Origin: Gaeumannomyces sp. JS-464
Taxonomy: Eukaryota > Ascomycota > Sordariomycetes > Magnaporthales > Magnaporthaceae
Direction: 5' to 3'
Length of the DNA: 64,000 bases
Assembly: GCA_002197995.1 (NCBI GenBank)
Contig: NGZR01000001.1
Coordinates: 2,170,001 to 2,234,000 of the forward strand
Position numbers and translations under genes: made by a program. This document shows, one piece after another, positions 36,928 to 47,594 of this stretch; position 1 is the first letter of the stretch; each line of letters starts with the position of its first letter. The notes beneath the pieces were generated by a model, which did not search any database, was not told where the DNA came from, and was given only the letters and a program-made list of their open reading frames with translations.

Positions 36928-37872
36928 ATGTCGCAACTTCTCAAGGGAAAAAGCAAAGCGCAAAACACGCCGCCTACTCTCTTCCTGCATTCCTCACCCG
37001 CCGGCTCCAATGTGTCGCTTACGGGGCCTGGCGCTGGGCTGAGCCCGCCGCATGGGCACTCCTCGCTCCAGCGAAACTCGTCCCTCCGCCATCACGAGCA
37101 CGCCGCGTCCCCGACCGGGCCCCAGACCAACAATGGTGGCGGCGGCACCACCACGACCTTCCGCTCGGCCGGGCTCGGCGGCATCTCGCTGCCGCTCAAG
37201 ATCCGCCAAGAGTCCACGCGCGCGACCGATAGGACGGACGCGCTGTGGGCCGAGATGCAGGCGACGCTCGAGGAGGTCGAGCTGTCGGCCAGCGGCGGCA
37301 CGCGCGTCTTCGGCCCGGACCACGACCACAAGCTCGCCGGCCTCCGGGCGGCGCAGATAGCGCTCGCGCAGGCCTGGGCCCGCAGTGAGGCCGACGAGGC
37401 CATCGAGACCACGCTCTCTACGGACGGCGCGGCCGCGGCCGGCGGCGCTGCTCCAGGAGCGAACAAGGAGGGCGGCGCCGTTGGGGATGCTCAGGCGGGC
37501 AAGGCGGAAGGGGCTGTTGGGGCTGGCAGCACGGCTACGGGCAGTGCAGCCCGGCCCGGCAGCGCCGGCGCCAAGGGCACGGAGCGGCTCGGCGCCAAGA
37601 TGGAGGAGGAGACCGAGGTGGACATCCTACTGGCGCGCAAGCGGAGGGAGGCCAACGACCGGTACTTTCACCGTGTGAACCAGGGCGTGCTGGACGTGGT
37701 GGCACGGCTGGACGAGGTCGCGGTGGCGATGCAGGCGGTCGAGCAGGAGAGCAAAGACATCTGGGCGAGGGCGAGCACTACCAGGAGCATGAGAGTGTTG
37801 CGGGGAGCACCAAGACGTAATGGCGATACCACAGACTACGTGTGCATGTTACTTTGTCTAGGTACCTGGTAG
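36928..37872 (+). CDS. DUF5315-like disordered fungal protein
   Basis: Uninterrupted frame of 314 codons starting MSQLLKGKSKAQNTPPTLFL. The conserved-looking core is TDALWAEMQATLEEVELSA, VFGPDHDHKLAGLRAAQIAL and AQAWARSEADEA, then after an Ala/Gly-rich linker EEETEVDILLARKRREANDR, YFHRVNQGVLDVVARLDEVA and EQESKDIW. This order fits the uncharacterised fungal family I recall as DUF5315; the family name is from memory. It is mostly helical in the core and disordered elsewhere, with no membrane segment. The last 30 residues look non-conserved, so a 3' intron may have been missed. Function unknown. Confidence 0.65.
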   Translation: MSQLLKGKSKAQNTPPTLFLHSSPAGSNVSLTGPGAGLSPPHGHSSLQRNSSLRHHEHAASPTGPQTNNGGGGTTTTFRSAGLGGISLPLKIRQESTRATDRTDALWAEMQATLEEVELSASGGTRVFGPDHDHKLAGLRAAQIALAQAWARSEADEAIETTLSTDGAAAAGGAAPGANKEGGAVGDAQAGKAEGAVGAGSTATGSAARPGSAGAKGTERLGAKMEEETEVDILLARKRREANDRYFHRVNQGVLDVVARLDEVAVAMQAVEQESKDIWARASTTRSMRVLRGAPRRNGDTTDYVCMLLCLGTW

Positions 37873-38463
37873 GTAGGCTGGTGGACTGGACGACGGCAGA
37901 TGATAGAAAGCGGTGCATTGATGGTGGTGCTGGTCATGTGAGAACCTAGGAAGATTTGGGCGATGGCGTGAAGCATTCGGCGGCTTCCAATTACGGCCTT
38001 GGTTCATGGCTCGAGCACGGCTTGCACGGCTTGCACGGCTTGCACGGCTTGCACGGCTTGCACGACTTGCACGACTTGCGTTTGCACGCTGTCACCTGCC
38101 CTCGCTTAGGAAAAATAAAAACGTGTTGTATGATTTCCCTCGGCAATCCAAATACGAGAGATCTCTCGAGGTCTCGATCTGTGTTCAAATGCACGTCACC
38201 TTTTGTCACCCCAGCCTTTGCGATCAACGTCATTGCCGGCAGCCCAACCAAAAGGTCCACACCGGGCCCACTACTAAGCACGCCACTCAGCCACTCAAGT
38301 TGCTCTGGCCCTCTTTATTGCCCCGGGGACCCTCTATCCCCAGATCACGGCGACCCTGAACCCTCGATCGCACTCCAGCAGCACCAGCATCGCGATAGCT
38401 TTGCCAGCTAGAACAACAAAAGCACTTGATCAACGCACAAACAACACCCGCAATACCGCTGTC
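37873..38463. other. Intergenic with 9-bp minisatellite
   Basis: No gene beyond the repeat at 38014-38080. It includes the promoter and leader of the gene at 38464. Confidence 0.55.
38014..38080. repeat. 9-bp tandem repeat TTGCACGGC
   Basis: About seven copies in a row; the last units change to TTGCACGAC. It is open on the plus strand as a His-Gly-Leu type repeat, but no gene is supported around it. Confidence 0.9.
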
Positions 38464-38845
38464 ATGAAGTTCACCGCCCTCCTCGTCCCCGCCCTGACGG
38501 TCCTCGCCTCGGCGGCCCCCATCGAGAAGCAGAAGCAGGTCATCATCTCGTACCCCAACGAGACCCCTAGCTCGGTCATCGACCAGGCGAAGCAGGCCAT
38601 CCGCGAAGGCGGTGGCATCATCACCCACGACTTTGAACTCATCAAGTACGCAGTCTCCGGCGCATCCGCATCGTTTATTCTCCGAGGGCCGCTCGCCCTA
38701 TCGAGCAGATCGCTAACTAGGATTCGTCGATATCAGGGGTTTCGCCGCGACGGTCGCAGAGTCCGTCCTCAACTCGATCAAGGCCATGAACAACGAATAC
38801 CGCGCCACGGTTGAGGAGGACCACGTCGTGTCCATCTCGTCGTAA
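38464..38845 (+). CDS. Small secreted I9-type peptidase inhibitor-like protein
   Basis: Resembles the subtilisin-propeptide / proteinase B inhibitor fold (inhibitor I9, Pbi2-like). Exons are 38464-38645 and 38737-38845; the 91-bp intron (GTACGC...ATCAG) is in phase 2. The product is 96 aa with N-terminal MKFTALLVPALTVLASAAP, a likely signal peptide. The body reads KQVIISYPNETPSSVIDQAK, EGGGIITHDFELIKGFAA, ESVLNSIKAM and YRATVEEDHVVSISS. The GGIITH and IKGFAA segments and the EEDHVV end are typical of I9 domains. A signal peptide sets it apart from the cytosolic/vacuolar yeast inhibitor and suggests export or vacuolar entry through the secretory route. Confidence 0.85.
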
Positions 38846-40645
38846 ACGAAGAGCCTCGGATGATCGGCGCGCACCCGCGGCCGCATTTGCCAAGACATGC
38901 TGCGGGAGCCGACGTCCTTGGAAAGGAAAACAGAACATGATATGAAAGCGGACGACAGAAACGGATCCTAGTAGCCGCAGGCAGGCGACTAACTGGACAC
39001 GCATCACGACGGATGACTTTGGCCGACTTTTCCCCGTCGAGACCTTGCCTTGTATTCTTTGTACCTGCATGGCGGCGTTGGTGGTTTGGATTGACAGCTC
39101 CCAAGAACCCGGATCGAGCCAGATCTTTGTGCTGACCGAAGACTCCGCTCTTTCTGCTGGATATTGGGGCTTTTGTGTACTTGTTTAATTATGAGATATC
39201 CGCGCTTCCCTTCCTTTAGATACTAAACCTATCACTACTCGCTTACCTTTGAAGAAATGGGCAAACAAAGCAGCTTTACCTGAGACGGGGCTTACGAGGG
39301 CCAGAGGGAAGGACGAGTGCTAACTTCGTGATACGCTCGGGTAGCCACAAATGCTATTCTACGACGATTCTCATTGGCCTCATCCCCGCGTACTAGGGGG
39401 GCTTTCTGAGATCGCGCCTTTTGATCTCGATGTCAGCTTGTAGCAAACGCGGCCACGGCGGTCTAGTCGGTGCGCAGAACGCCACGGCCCACGACGCGTG
39501 TAGCGCTGTCAAGGTAGTTGCACCGAGGAAGCGATAGCTCAGTCCTGCTAACCTCCCCAGGTCACTGGTATCAGGCTGTTGGTTGCCGGGAAAGCGGAAA
39601 TACGGTTGGAACTCATCTCCATACTTTGGTAAAACCGATGAAACATTGTCAGCCTGGATCATGCTGGGGGGTTCCTGAAAGAGTCCGCAGACTGGAGGGA
39701 CCAGCGTGTTGGCTTGCTTGTTCCTTTGGTTTTGGGTGGCACAGCCGCAACTTATTGGTTCATGTCCAAAAGGGCTCGGCAGGAACCCGAGAGCGGATTG
39801 ATTTGGGTGATTGGGCACGGACACTGACGGAGTGCACACCACCATTCCAGGCATTCGAACCTCCATGCTCAGAACTTTAGACTTCGACGTGCGAGTACTC
39901 CGATAACGACAAAGTCCGGATAAGTGTGAATCACATACAAAAAGTAAAAACCGATATTGAATACCGATCGAGAAATCGGGTGGAAAAACTCCTCCTTTGG
40001 CGAGAATGAATAGGCGCTCAACTTTTCGGCTCAGGTCCAGCCGAGTCATTCCGCATTGGTGTCGTATGCAGCATCGTGGGTCCCTCAAGACCCCTGCCAA
40101 ATGGTTGCACAGCACGTTCGCAGTTGTCTTCTCGTCACGACCGCCCCATGTCTAGCGCTTGCCAGCGCTGGACCCTCCCTGCACACATGGCTGATTGGGC
40201 CAGAGCAGGTGGTTCGTGCATCGTGCTTCTGTTCGTTGACGATCAACGAAGGCCAGACAAAAGGAATCAATGCCGCATTTCTTTTGCTAGGTATCTCCCA
40301 GTCTTAATCCTGCGAATTTTGCCAGTCCGAGGACAATGCTCTCGCGCAACCGAGGACAATAGAGCCTTTGCTTAGACGAGTCTTTGTTTTTGCTCCGTGC
40401 CTTTCTTTATCTTCCCGCGATTGCCTCGGCCGCTCGCTTCAAGTGCCTGAAATACCCCTCGCTTGGCTCCGTTTTTGGGTCGATTCCCACCTAAACCCCA
40501 AGATCCATCAATACATTCCGTCCAACCATAGGCGGGAACATCACATCCCGCCTTTTGACCGCTACTCTAGAGCGAGGCACCCGACTCCCCCACCATCACA
40601 CAACGCGTCTCGCCTGTCGATGCGGAAACGACCACAGCCGCCATC
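38846..40645. other. Intergenic, 1.8 kb, and Hook leader
   Basis: A 240-codon minus-strand frame (39393-40115) exists but has no family motif and mixed composition, so it was not called. The right end is C-rich, as in a fungal 5' leader. Confidence 0.5.
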
Positions 40646-43608
40646 ATGAAGTCGGCCGTGAGCTCTGCGAGCGCGCAGGCCGCGTTCGTCAATTGGCTGA
40701 ACCTCTTCCCCCTCGACTCAAAGGTGACCAGCGTCGACGAGCTCAGCGATGGCCTGGTCCTGGCCAAGGTCCTGGAGGACATGGACGGCAGCTTCACGGC
40801 CGATGAGCTCAATCAGAACGCCTCGACCTGGCTCGAGAAGAAGGCCAACCTCGAGATCGTCTTCCGGAACCTAGACAAGTACACGTGCCAAGACCCGGAC
40901 TCGGACCTCGACTGGCTGTCCCGCTCCTACAGGCCGAAAGAGATCGCCCACTCGCCCGACACCGACGCCCTCTGCGAAGCCCTGGCCGTCTTCGTCTGCG
41001 TGGCCATGGCCGGCCCGAACCGCCAGCGCTACATCGGCGCCATCCAGGCCAAGCTGGGGCCCAAGTACCAGAGCGAGCTTGCTACCGTCTTCCGCGTCAA
41101 GCAGAACCAGCTGGAACGCCTAAACGCCGAGGAGCAGCAGGCCTCCAAATCGCGCGACCGCGAGCTGGAGCTGGAGGAGGAGGCGGCCAGGCTTCGTGCC
41201 GAGGTCGACAGCATGAAGAACCGGTATGCGGACGTGCTCACACGCCTGGAGCGGCTGCAGTTGTCCAACGAAGACCTCAAGGAGGACAACGGCAAGCTCC
41301 GCCTCGAGGTCGAGGAGTCTCGAAAGCATACCAGCGGCAACACCGAAGGCATCATCGCCAAGCTGGAGGACAGGCTACGCGAGAGCGAGGAGATCATATC
41401 ACGACAGGAGCAGCAGATTGAGGAGGAAAACCTGGCCAAGATGCGCCTCAACGGCGAGCTCGCCCACCTGAGGAAACTGACGGAGAACATGACGGTTCTC
41501 CAGGACCAGGTCCGTGAGCTGAAGCAAACAAACCAAGAGCTCTCTAAGAAAGCCAACGCTGCAGAAAGATACAAGCAGAAGCTTGAGAGCCAACACGGCA
41601 TCGAGAACGAGCTGAAGAACCTGCAGTACGAGCTGGACGAGGCCCGCAAGGACCAAGGAGGCTACCAGACACTCAAGGCACAGGTGGAGGCCCAGTCGAC
41701 CTCCATCGGCGCCTACCGCCGCATGCAGGAGGAGACAGAACTTCACCTGAACGAGCTTAGGACGCAGAAGAACCAGTTCGCCGAGCTCCTTGCCGCCAAG
41801 ACGCAGGAGCTCGACCGCATGATGGCCCAAAGGTCACTCGACGAGCGCATGATCGAGGACCTACGCGAGCAGCTCACATCCAATGGCGTCGTCCGCCGGT
41901 CGCGGTCGCCCAGCCCAGAGCCAACCTCGCAGAAGACTCAGCGGGAAGCCGACGATCCGGCCATGGTCAGCATGAAGCTCGAGATCTCCAAGCTGAAGGC
42001 GGAGAACGCCATGCTGCTCAATGGCAGGGGCGTCACGGCCACCAACGACCAGCTCCGGTCGGACCTGGAGCACTCGAAGCGCAACGTCGTGGAGCTCACT
42101 CAGATGCTCCACGAGCTGCGCGTGCAGCACATCGCCTCCCAGAAGACCCTCGAGGGCTTGATGAACAACATGACATCAGAAGGGTTGGTCAGCTTCCTCC
42201 AAAGCACAGCTGCAAATGGGGCTAACAACGCGTTCGCGTTCAAATCGTCCGACTTCCACAGCACCGAGGCGTACAAGGAGCTCTACCAGGCAAAGATGCA
42301 GGCGCAGCAGGAGCTCGAGGAGGAGAAGCGTCAGTCGCGCAATATGGACGCCCAGCTCCAGGACGCCAACCGCGAACTCCTCCAGCTGCGGACCGACTGT
42401 AAGCTGCTCTTTGCCATCGCCTCGGCGCGCAGCAGTGGTACTAACTCTGCGGCTCCAGACAAGGTCGTAACCGACGATTCCATCGACGCCCTGCAGGAGC
42501 TCAAGACGACCCACGAGCTCATCTCGACGTCGCTGCAGGGCGATCTCGAGAGCCTGCGCAAGGACTACGAGCGCCTCGAAGTCGAAGTCACAGAGAGGAG
42601 AACTCAGGTGATGAACAACCTTCTCAAGTCGGAGCTGCTCCGCGAGGAGAACGAAAAGCTCCGCGAGAAGGCCAGCCGTATGGTCGATGCCGCCGCCCAA
42701 GAAGAGGCCAACGCCAGCGACGGGGCGGCGAACCAGCAACTCGTCGACGCAGCCAAGAAGTACGAGAAGCTCAAGGTTGCGTCGATGAGCTTGAAGGAGG
42801 TACGTCACGAAGACCCCGGACTCTCCTCGTCCTTGGGCCCTCGTTCCAGCCGCGACGGCTTTGACGAGCCTAACCGGTCGTCGCTTGCGGGAATCGCTCT
42901 GCCATCGCCCCCAGTGGGGACCGAGCCAAGGACGCCAATCCCTTCCCCATTGCCTCCGGCCAAGAAGGCCCAAAGCACCCCCAGGCCCGCTGCCAAACTC
43001 AGGCCCGCTGCCAAAGCGCCCTGGACGTCCATGTGGTCGTTTCCCAGGGCGATGCTACGCTCAGTTCACTAACTGGGATGTCCCACGCCACAGCAACTAC
43101 AAAAGGCAGACCAGGAACGATACGACCTACAACGGCGGCTCCGGACGATGGAGCAAGGTGGTGCTTATGCTGCACTGAAGGTGCGTTCCACATTACTGCC
43201 GTTTTCTGCACGCTTCATGAACGACTCCGAAAGTGATTGCCCCTCATTTTCTTGTCCCTCGTCATCTCATGCGCGCCCCTGTGCCATGTCCTGTAACTTG
43301 CCACTAACCGCAAACCGACCAACCCCTTGGTCCTACGCGCGCACCGACTCCAGGCCGCGACCGACCAGACTATAAAGAACTTGCAACGCGAGAACGCAAT
43401 GATGTCAACGGCATGGTACGACCTTACCAGTCGCTTGCAAAGCAACCACGTCGTTCTTCAACGTCGTCAGGACACTCCGAGGACCTGGATCGGCAAGTCG
43501 AGACAAATGGTCAACAACGGTGCGTTTTGCATCCAGTCGTCTCGAGCCGAGAGGCCGCACGGTCCCCTGCTGACTTTGTTGTCGGCTGCAGCAACCCCAA
43601 GAAGGTAG
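40646..43608 (+). CDS. Hook-family dynein adaptor
   Basis: Fungal Hook (HookA/HK-1 type): links early endosomes to dynein/dynactin for microtubule transport. Exons are 40646-42799, 43094-43180 and 43354-43608, with introns of 294 and 173 bp. The Hook domain (about residues 1-160) reads AAFVNWLNLFPL, SDGLVLAKVLEDMD and LCEALAVFVCVAMAGPNRQR. Coiled coil covers most of 165-720. Conserved C-terminal blocks lie in the small exons: ERYDLQRRLRTMEQGGAYAA, then DQTIKNLQRENAMMSTAWYD and LTSRLQSNHVVLQRR. The first intron is open in frame until 43072, so an unspliced form would end early with a Pro/Ser-rich tail. The end at 43608 is read straight through; an optional 3-phase-neutral intron near 43521-43591 would also reach the same stop. 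No break is seen. Confidence 0.9.
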
Positions 43609-44417
43609 GAGCTTCAAGGCTTGTAGGTTTGCTTGAACTCTCTGCTGCAGCCCTCCTTCGGCCACGTGGTTACGCTCCTCCTCAGATCCCTCGCTTCCCG
43701 GCTCCTCGACCTCCAAGTCGGGATCGCAACTCGTTATGACTTGGACGGCGACCGCTTCGTCCCACTCTTTATCATCGTATAGCCCGCCGCCACCGGGCCA
43801 CCGAGAAACAGCAAGCAGCAGCAGCAGCACTTAGCCCCCTTTCGTTTTATATCTTGTACACATTTCTTATCTTGGCCGGTTTTCTTTTGTGGTTCTTTTC
43901 CTGGATACCCCCCGTATGTGTCGGGACAGTCGCGCCATCGTCAGTACTGGCCATATCTATATGCTTGCTATTTCTTTCCCTTCACCTGTTCGTCTCGACG
44001 GGCGGTTTATTCTACGACTGTGCCGTCACGCACCTCTTTTTCCTTTTGCTGCCCGGCCTGATCAGCATCTCGCGAGATTTCGTCTCTTGGCTGTCCATCA
44101 TCATCTTTCAGAGCCAGCTCTTTGTCGTCGAGGATCGGTTTTCTCGTTTTGCATCGTCTTCATTATCACCATCATGGCGGGGAGGCTCGGGTCTTGCTTT
44201 ATCGATACTGGGACAACCGGGGGTCCTGGTGCTGGTCTTTTCTGTCGCGACCAGTCTTGGGTTTATGCTGCTATCTGCTTTCTTTTTGGTTTTCTCACGG
44301 TGGACTGGATAGGTGGCTAGGCTTGCTTGGAGTAGAGACAGGTTGGTCGTCTGAACAAAATGACGAGGTCGGAGGGTCTTTTTTTTTTCTCTTCTTTTTT
44401 TCTCTTCTTTTTTTTTT

Positions 44418-44460
<43 letters not shown>

Positions 44461-45473
44461 TCGGTAACAATCAAAGTATTTCTTTTCGTTGTTCCGACAA
44501 CTTGCTTCTTGGACACACAGACAATAAACCGAATACCCCAATACGCGGTGCCTTTCGTGATGTCGTGCCAGGATCTGCACGCACGGCCTTGGATGTTTTG
44601 CTGACCGAAAGGCAGACGGGGCAGGTGCGGCTGTGCGTGCATGTTGGTGCGCTCATCAAGTGCCCCCTGAGCTTTTGACCAGGCAGGCAGGCAGGGAGGC
44701 ATCATGTACGCAGTGAATGCGACGTCACGCGACTTGTATGCACCCACATGACGAGCATTTTACGCTGGCAGCCTACCTAGGCGGCCGGGCATCATCACAT
44801 TCCGTGCAGTGCGTGCGTGACCGCGCGGTTTGGGCAAAACCTCAAATCTGTTGTGGGAAAGTAACTACCAAATCTAAGGAAAACCAAACAAAGGGCTGTT
44901 CTTGGGTGGTAGGAATACCATGTTTTGCGGAGGCGCCAAAAAAACAGCCCCGGATGCTCCGGATCGACCTCGGCCCACCGCGCGGCCGTGCCCCTGGAGC
45001 GAGCAGGGGGAGGGCGAAGGTGTTGACAAGATGTTGGCAAACGGTGGGCCGTGCTGTTGCTCCGTCATGACATGCCACCGATCTCGCCAACCCGTCCGGC
45101 GAACGTAATCTCGGCCCCGAAAAGAAATCCCTGGCTAGGTAGGAGGTAGGAGGTAGCGGTCAAGTGAAGCGGCAGGCCAGCATTTCGCATCTCCGCTCAC
45201 CGACCAACTCACCACCGCTTAGGGCGAGGAGAAGACGCCGCCCCCGATCCAAAAAAAGAGTGGTTGCCTAAAAAAGTTTTCTCTCCATGACTCTCCCCAA
45301 GCTGAAATACAGTCGACCGAGAAGCACTCTTAACGCCAAAATAAGGAAGAAAGCAATGAAGTCAAAAGCGACGGGGATCAGCACGAGGGGTGTACAACCC
45401 CTCAAGAGGCGGGCCATGACCGGGCTTCGTCTAAGCAAAGCAAGAGAAAGCAGCGGAGTTGCGGCGATCTCCC
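43609..45473. other. Convergent 3' intergenic, Hook/ATG8
   Basis: No gene called. A 152-codon hydrophobic plus-strand frame (43854-44312) reflects T-rich DNA, not a protein family. The region contains the poly-T tract at 44379-44455. Confidence 0.55.
44379..44455. repeat. Poly-T tract (up to 36 T)
   Basis: T-runs with CTC interruptions, ending in a 36-base pure T run (44420-44455). It is simple sequence in the Hook 3' region; it could also be the poly-A end of a minus-strand retroposed copy, but no element body was recognised. Confidence 0.9.
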
Positions 45474-46135
45474 TCAAACAGCCTCCTCGAGGATTTCGCC
45501 GAAGGTGTTCTCGCCAGAGTAGGTGATGTACAGGAACCTGGTTTGATTGCGAGGTTGTTAGTTTTGGTTACAGTCGGGAGCAGTTAAGGAGGGGAGATGA
45601 GGATCAAAAAAACGCACCCGTCCTCATCCTTGTGTAGCTCGTAGATGCTAGACATGAGCGCCGCCGTGGGTGGGAGGGTGTCCTGGACGAAGATGAAGAT
45701 GGCCTTCTCGGGCGAGAGCTTGATCCGCTTCCTGATCACGTAGACAAACTGGCCTACGGTCAAGTCCGCTGGGACAAGGTACTTCTTCTTATCGATGGTG
45801 GCAATGTCGCTCTTCTCGACCTTCTCGCAGATGACCTGTTGTTGATGGGAGTGGCGGGTTAGTCTTGATGATGCTGCGGATACGACTGTCGTCCACTTCC
45901 GACTCCGCCGCCGCCACCGACGACGACGACGGGCGACAAGGCGGAGATGAAAGCGGATGCGATGTGCGCGGTCGGAAATGGTTGCGGGGAGGAGAGATCA
46001 TTTGTGAGGGAAAGGGAAAGTCGTGATCTCATCTGGGTTACTCACCGGAATACGATCAGCGTACTTCTGGCGGATGCGCTCGGCCTCGGCCTTGCGCTTC
46101 TCGAAGGGGTGCTCGTCCTTGAACTTGGATCGCAT
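45474..46135 (-). CDS. ATG8: Autophagy ubiquitin-like protein ATG8
   Basis: Ubiquitin-like protein conjugated to phosphatidylethanolamine on autophagosome membranes. Exons are 46135-46046, 45835-45618 and 45537-45474; introns are 210 bp and 80 bp, both GT-AG. The protein reads [60 protein letters not shown] and ends [18 protein letters not shown]. The Atg4 cleavage Gly is in NTFG, leaving a 7-residue tail EILEEAV. The loop [20 protein letters not shown] differs from the usual fungal [18 protein letters not shown] at several positions. Length is 123 aa and the frame is intact. The gene starts divergently from the spacer before HEM13. Confidence 0.97.
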
Positions 46136-47594
46136 TTTGGCGGTGTCGGTCGGGCAGCGGCGGTGATGAAGAGAGCTTGGTTGGGTTTCCGTCTGGCGGC
46201 GATAGGATGGCAAGATGAGGAGGATGGTCTTTTTGATGTGGTCAGGTTCCAGGCTCCAGGCGGTGGCTGGGCTGTAGGCTTTGGTTGACGTAGGAAGATG
46301 CTTTTGAAAGAGGAGTCCCCAGGCTGGCAGGAGGTTGCGTAGAGGGGTGCCCGCCCGCCTCAGTCTGTGCTCACAGGGCTCCACTTTCTCGCACCCCGTG
46401 CCACCCGCTGGGAACCCCATTTCCTTGTCCTTCCCTCTACACTGTCTGATTCTCTTTCTTTTCGGCGGCACCTAGCCTCGCCTAGGCAGGTATCGAATAA
46501 GCGATCTATTTATCAGCTACCAGGGTCGCCGATTAGCCTGGTGCCTGGCGCCAGTGCATCCTATCCCGTTTGCAATCCGCATGGCAAACACCTCTTTCCG
46601 GTCCTTCGTTGAGCCCTTAGGTTTTGACTCCCGTCCGATTTACGTGTCATGCATTCATTCCATTTGGTTCCTTTCCCTTTTGGTGGCCTGTGTCAAATCC
46701 GCGGTTGCCACGTGAATTGTCCAGCCGGTCCCAATAGCCAGCCAACCTTGCCAGGATTGCTTTCAGGCGGCACAGCCAGGAGGCCGCTTTTGGGCTGATC
46801 AACCTGATTGTCCATGAATCACCCCAGCCGTTTCACGTGGCAGCAAAAGATGGAAGCATGACAAACAAATGCGGACATGGCTTGAGCGAATGGGTTTTAC
46901 TGCCTTTCACCGTAGCTTGATCGGTAATCAGGGACCGGCGTGTGGCCTCTGGCGGGCCTCTATTCACTTGCCCTGGAAGAAGCGGCGCAATGTCACCCAA
47001 CCAACCTAGACGCTAAGGATCTTCCCGAAGCTGCAAGACTATTTGAGATGCAGCAACCAGAGTTCAAGCCTCTCGCGACTGGCTTGCTCGTGGGAAACCT
47101 AAAAGCCACAAACAAGGAAGCTGACAAAGGCCGGCCAGAAAAGTGCGGTTTGAGGCTGGCGGTCCGTCAAGAAAAACCCCGCCCGCCTGAGATGTCGCCT
47201 CATGGTGCGTGTAGCATCACATCATGGGGAAACCTTGAAATCACGTTGTTTGGAGCAGTGGAACGCGGGCACCTGAGTTGGCGGTGGGTCGGCCGGCGGC
47301 TCCAGAACCTCGGATCTTGGACTCAATGCCAAAAATCGCCTGACACGAACAGCGCCGAAAGGAGACAGAAAGGAAAAATACAGGCCCCCCCCTCCACCCT
47401 GCAGTGAGCCAGTGGGCGTCAGTGGTTGATTTCCGATGCGGCCCTGCAGGCGAAGTGGTCTCATAGCCGCGTCCGCTTACCACGCCCAACGTCACGCCAT
47501 CTTTCCGCTTCCGTCGCCTGCCCCTCGGTGTTGGTGGCCGGTTTGTGTGCGGCGCCACTGTATTATAGAAAACACATAAAAAGCCGTGCCGAGC
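46136..47594. other. Divergent intergenic, ATG8/HEM13 promoters
   Basis: No gene recognised in 1.46 kb; open frames lack domains. Confidence 0.6.

Noticed and set aside
39393..40115. 240-codon minus-strand open frame
   Set aside because: No domain, mixed composition and Cys scattered at random; likely chance.
43854..44312. 152-codon frame predicting a multi-pass membrane protein
   Set aside because: T/C-rich 3' DNA gives Phe/Leu/Ser-rich translations in any frame; no family motif, start context or splice support.
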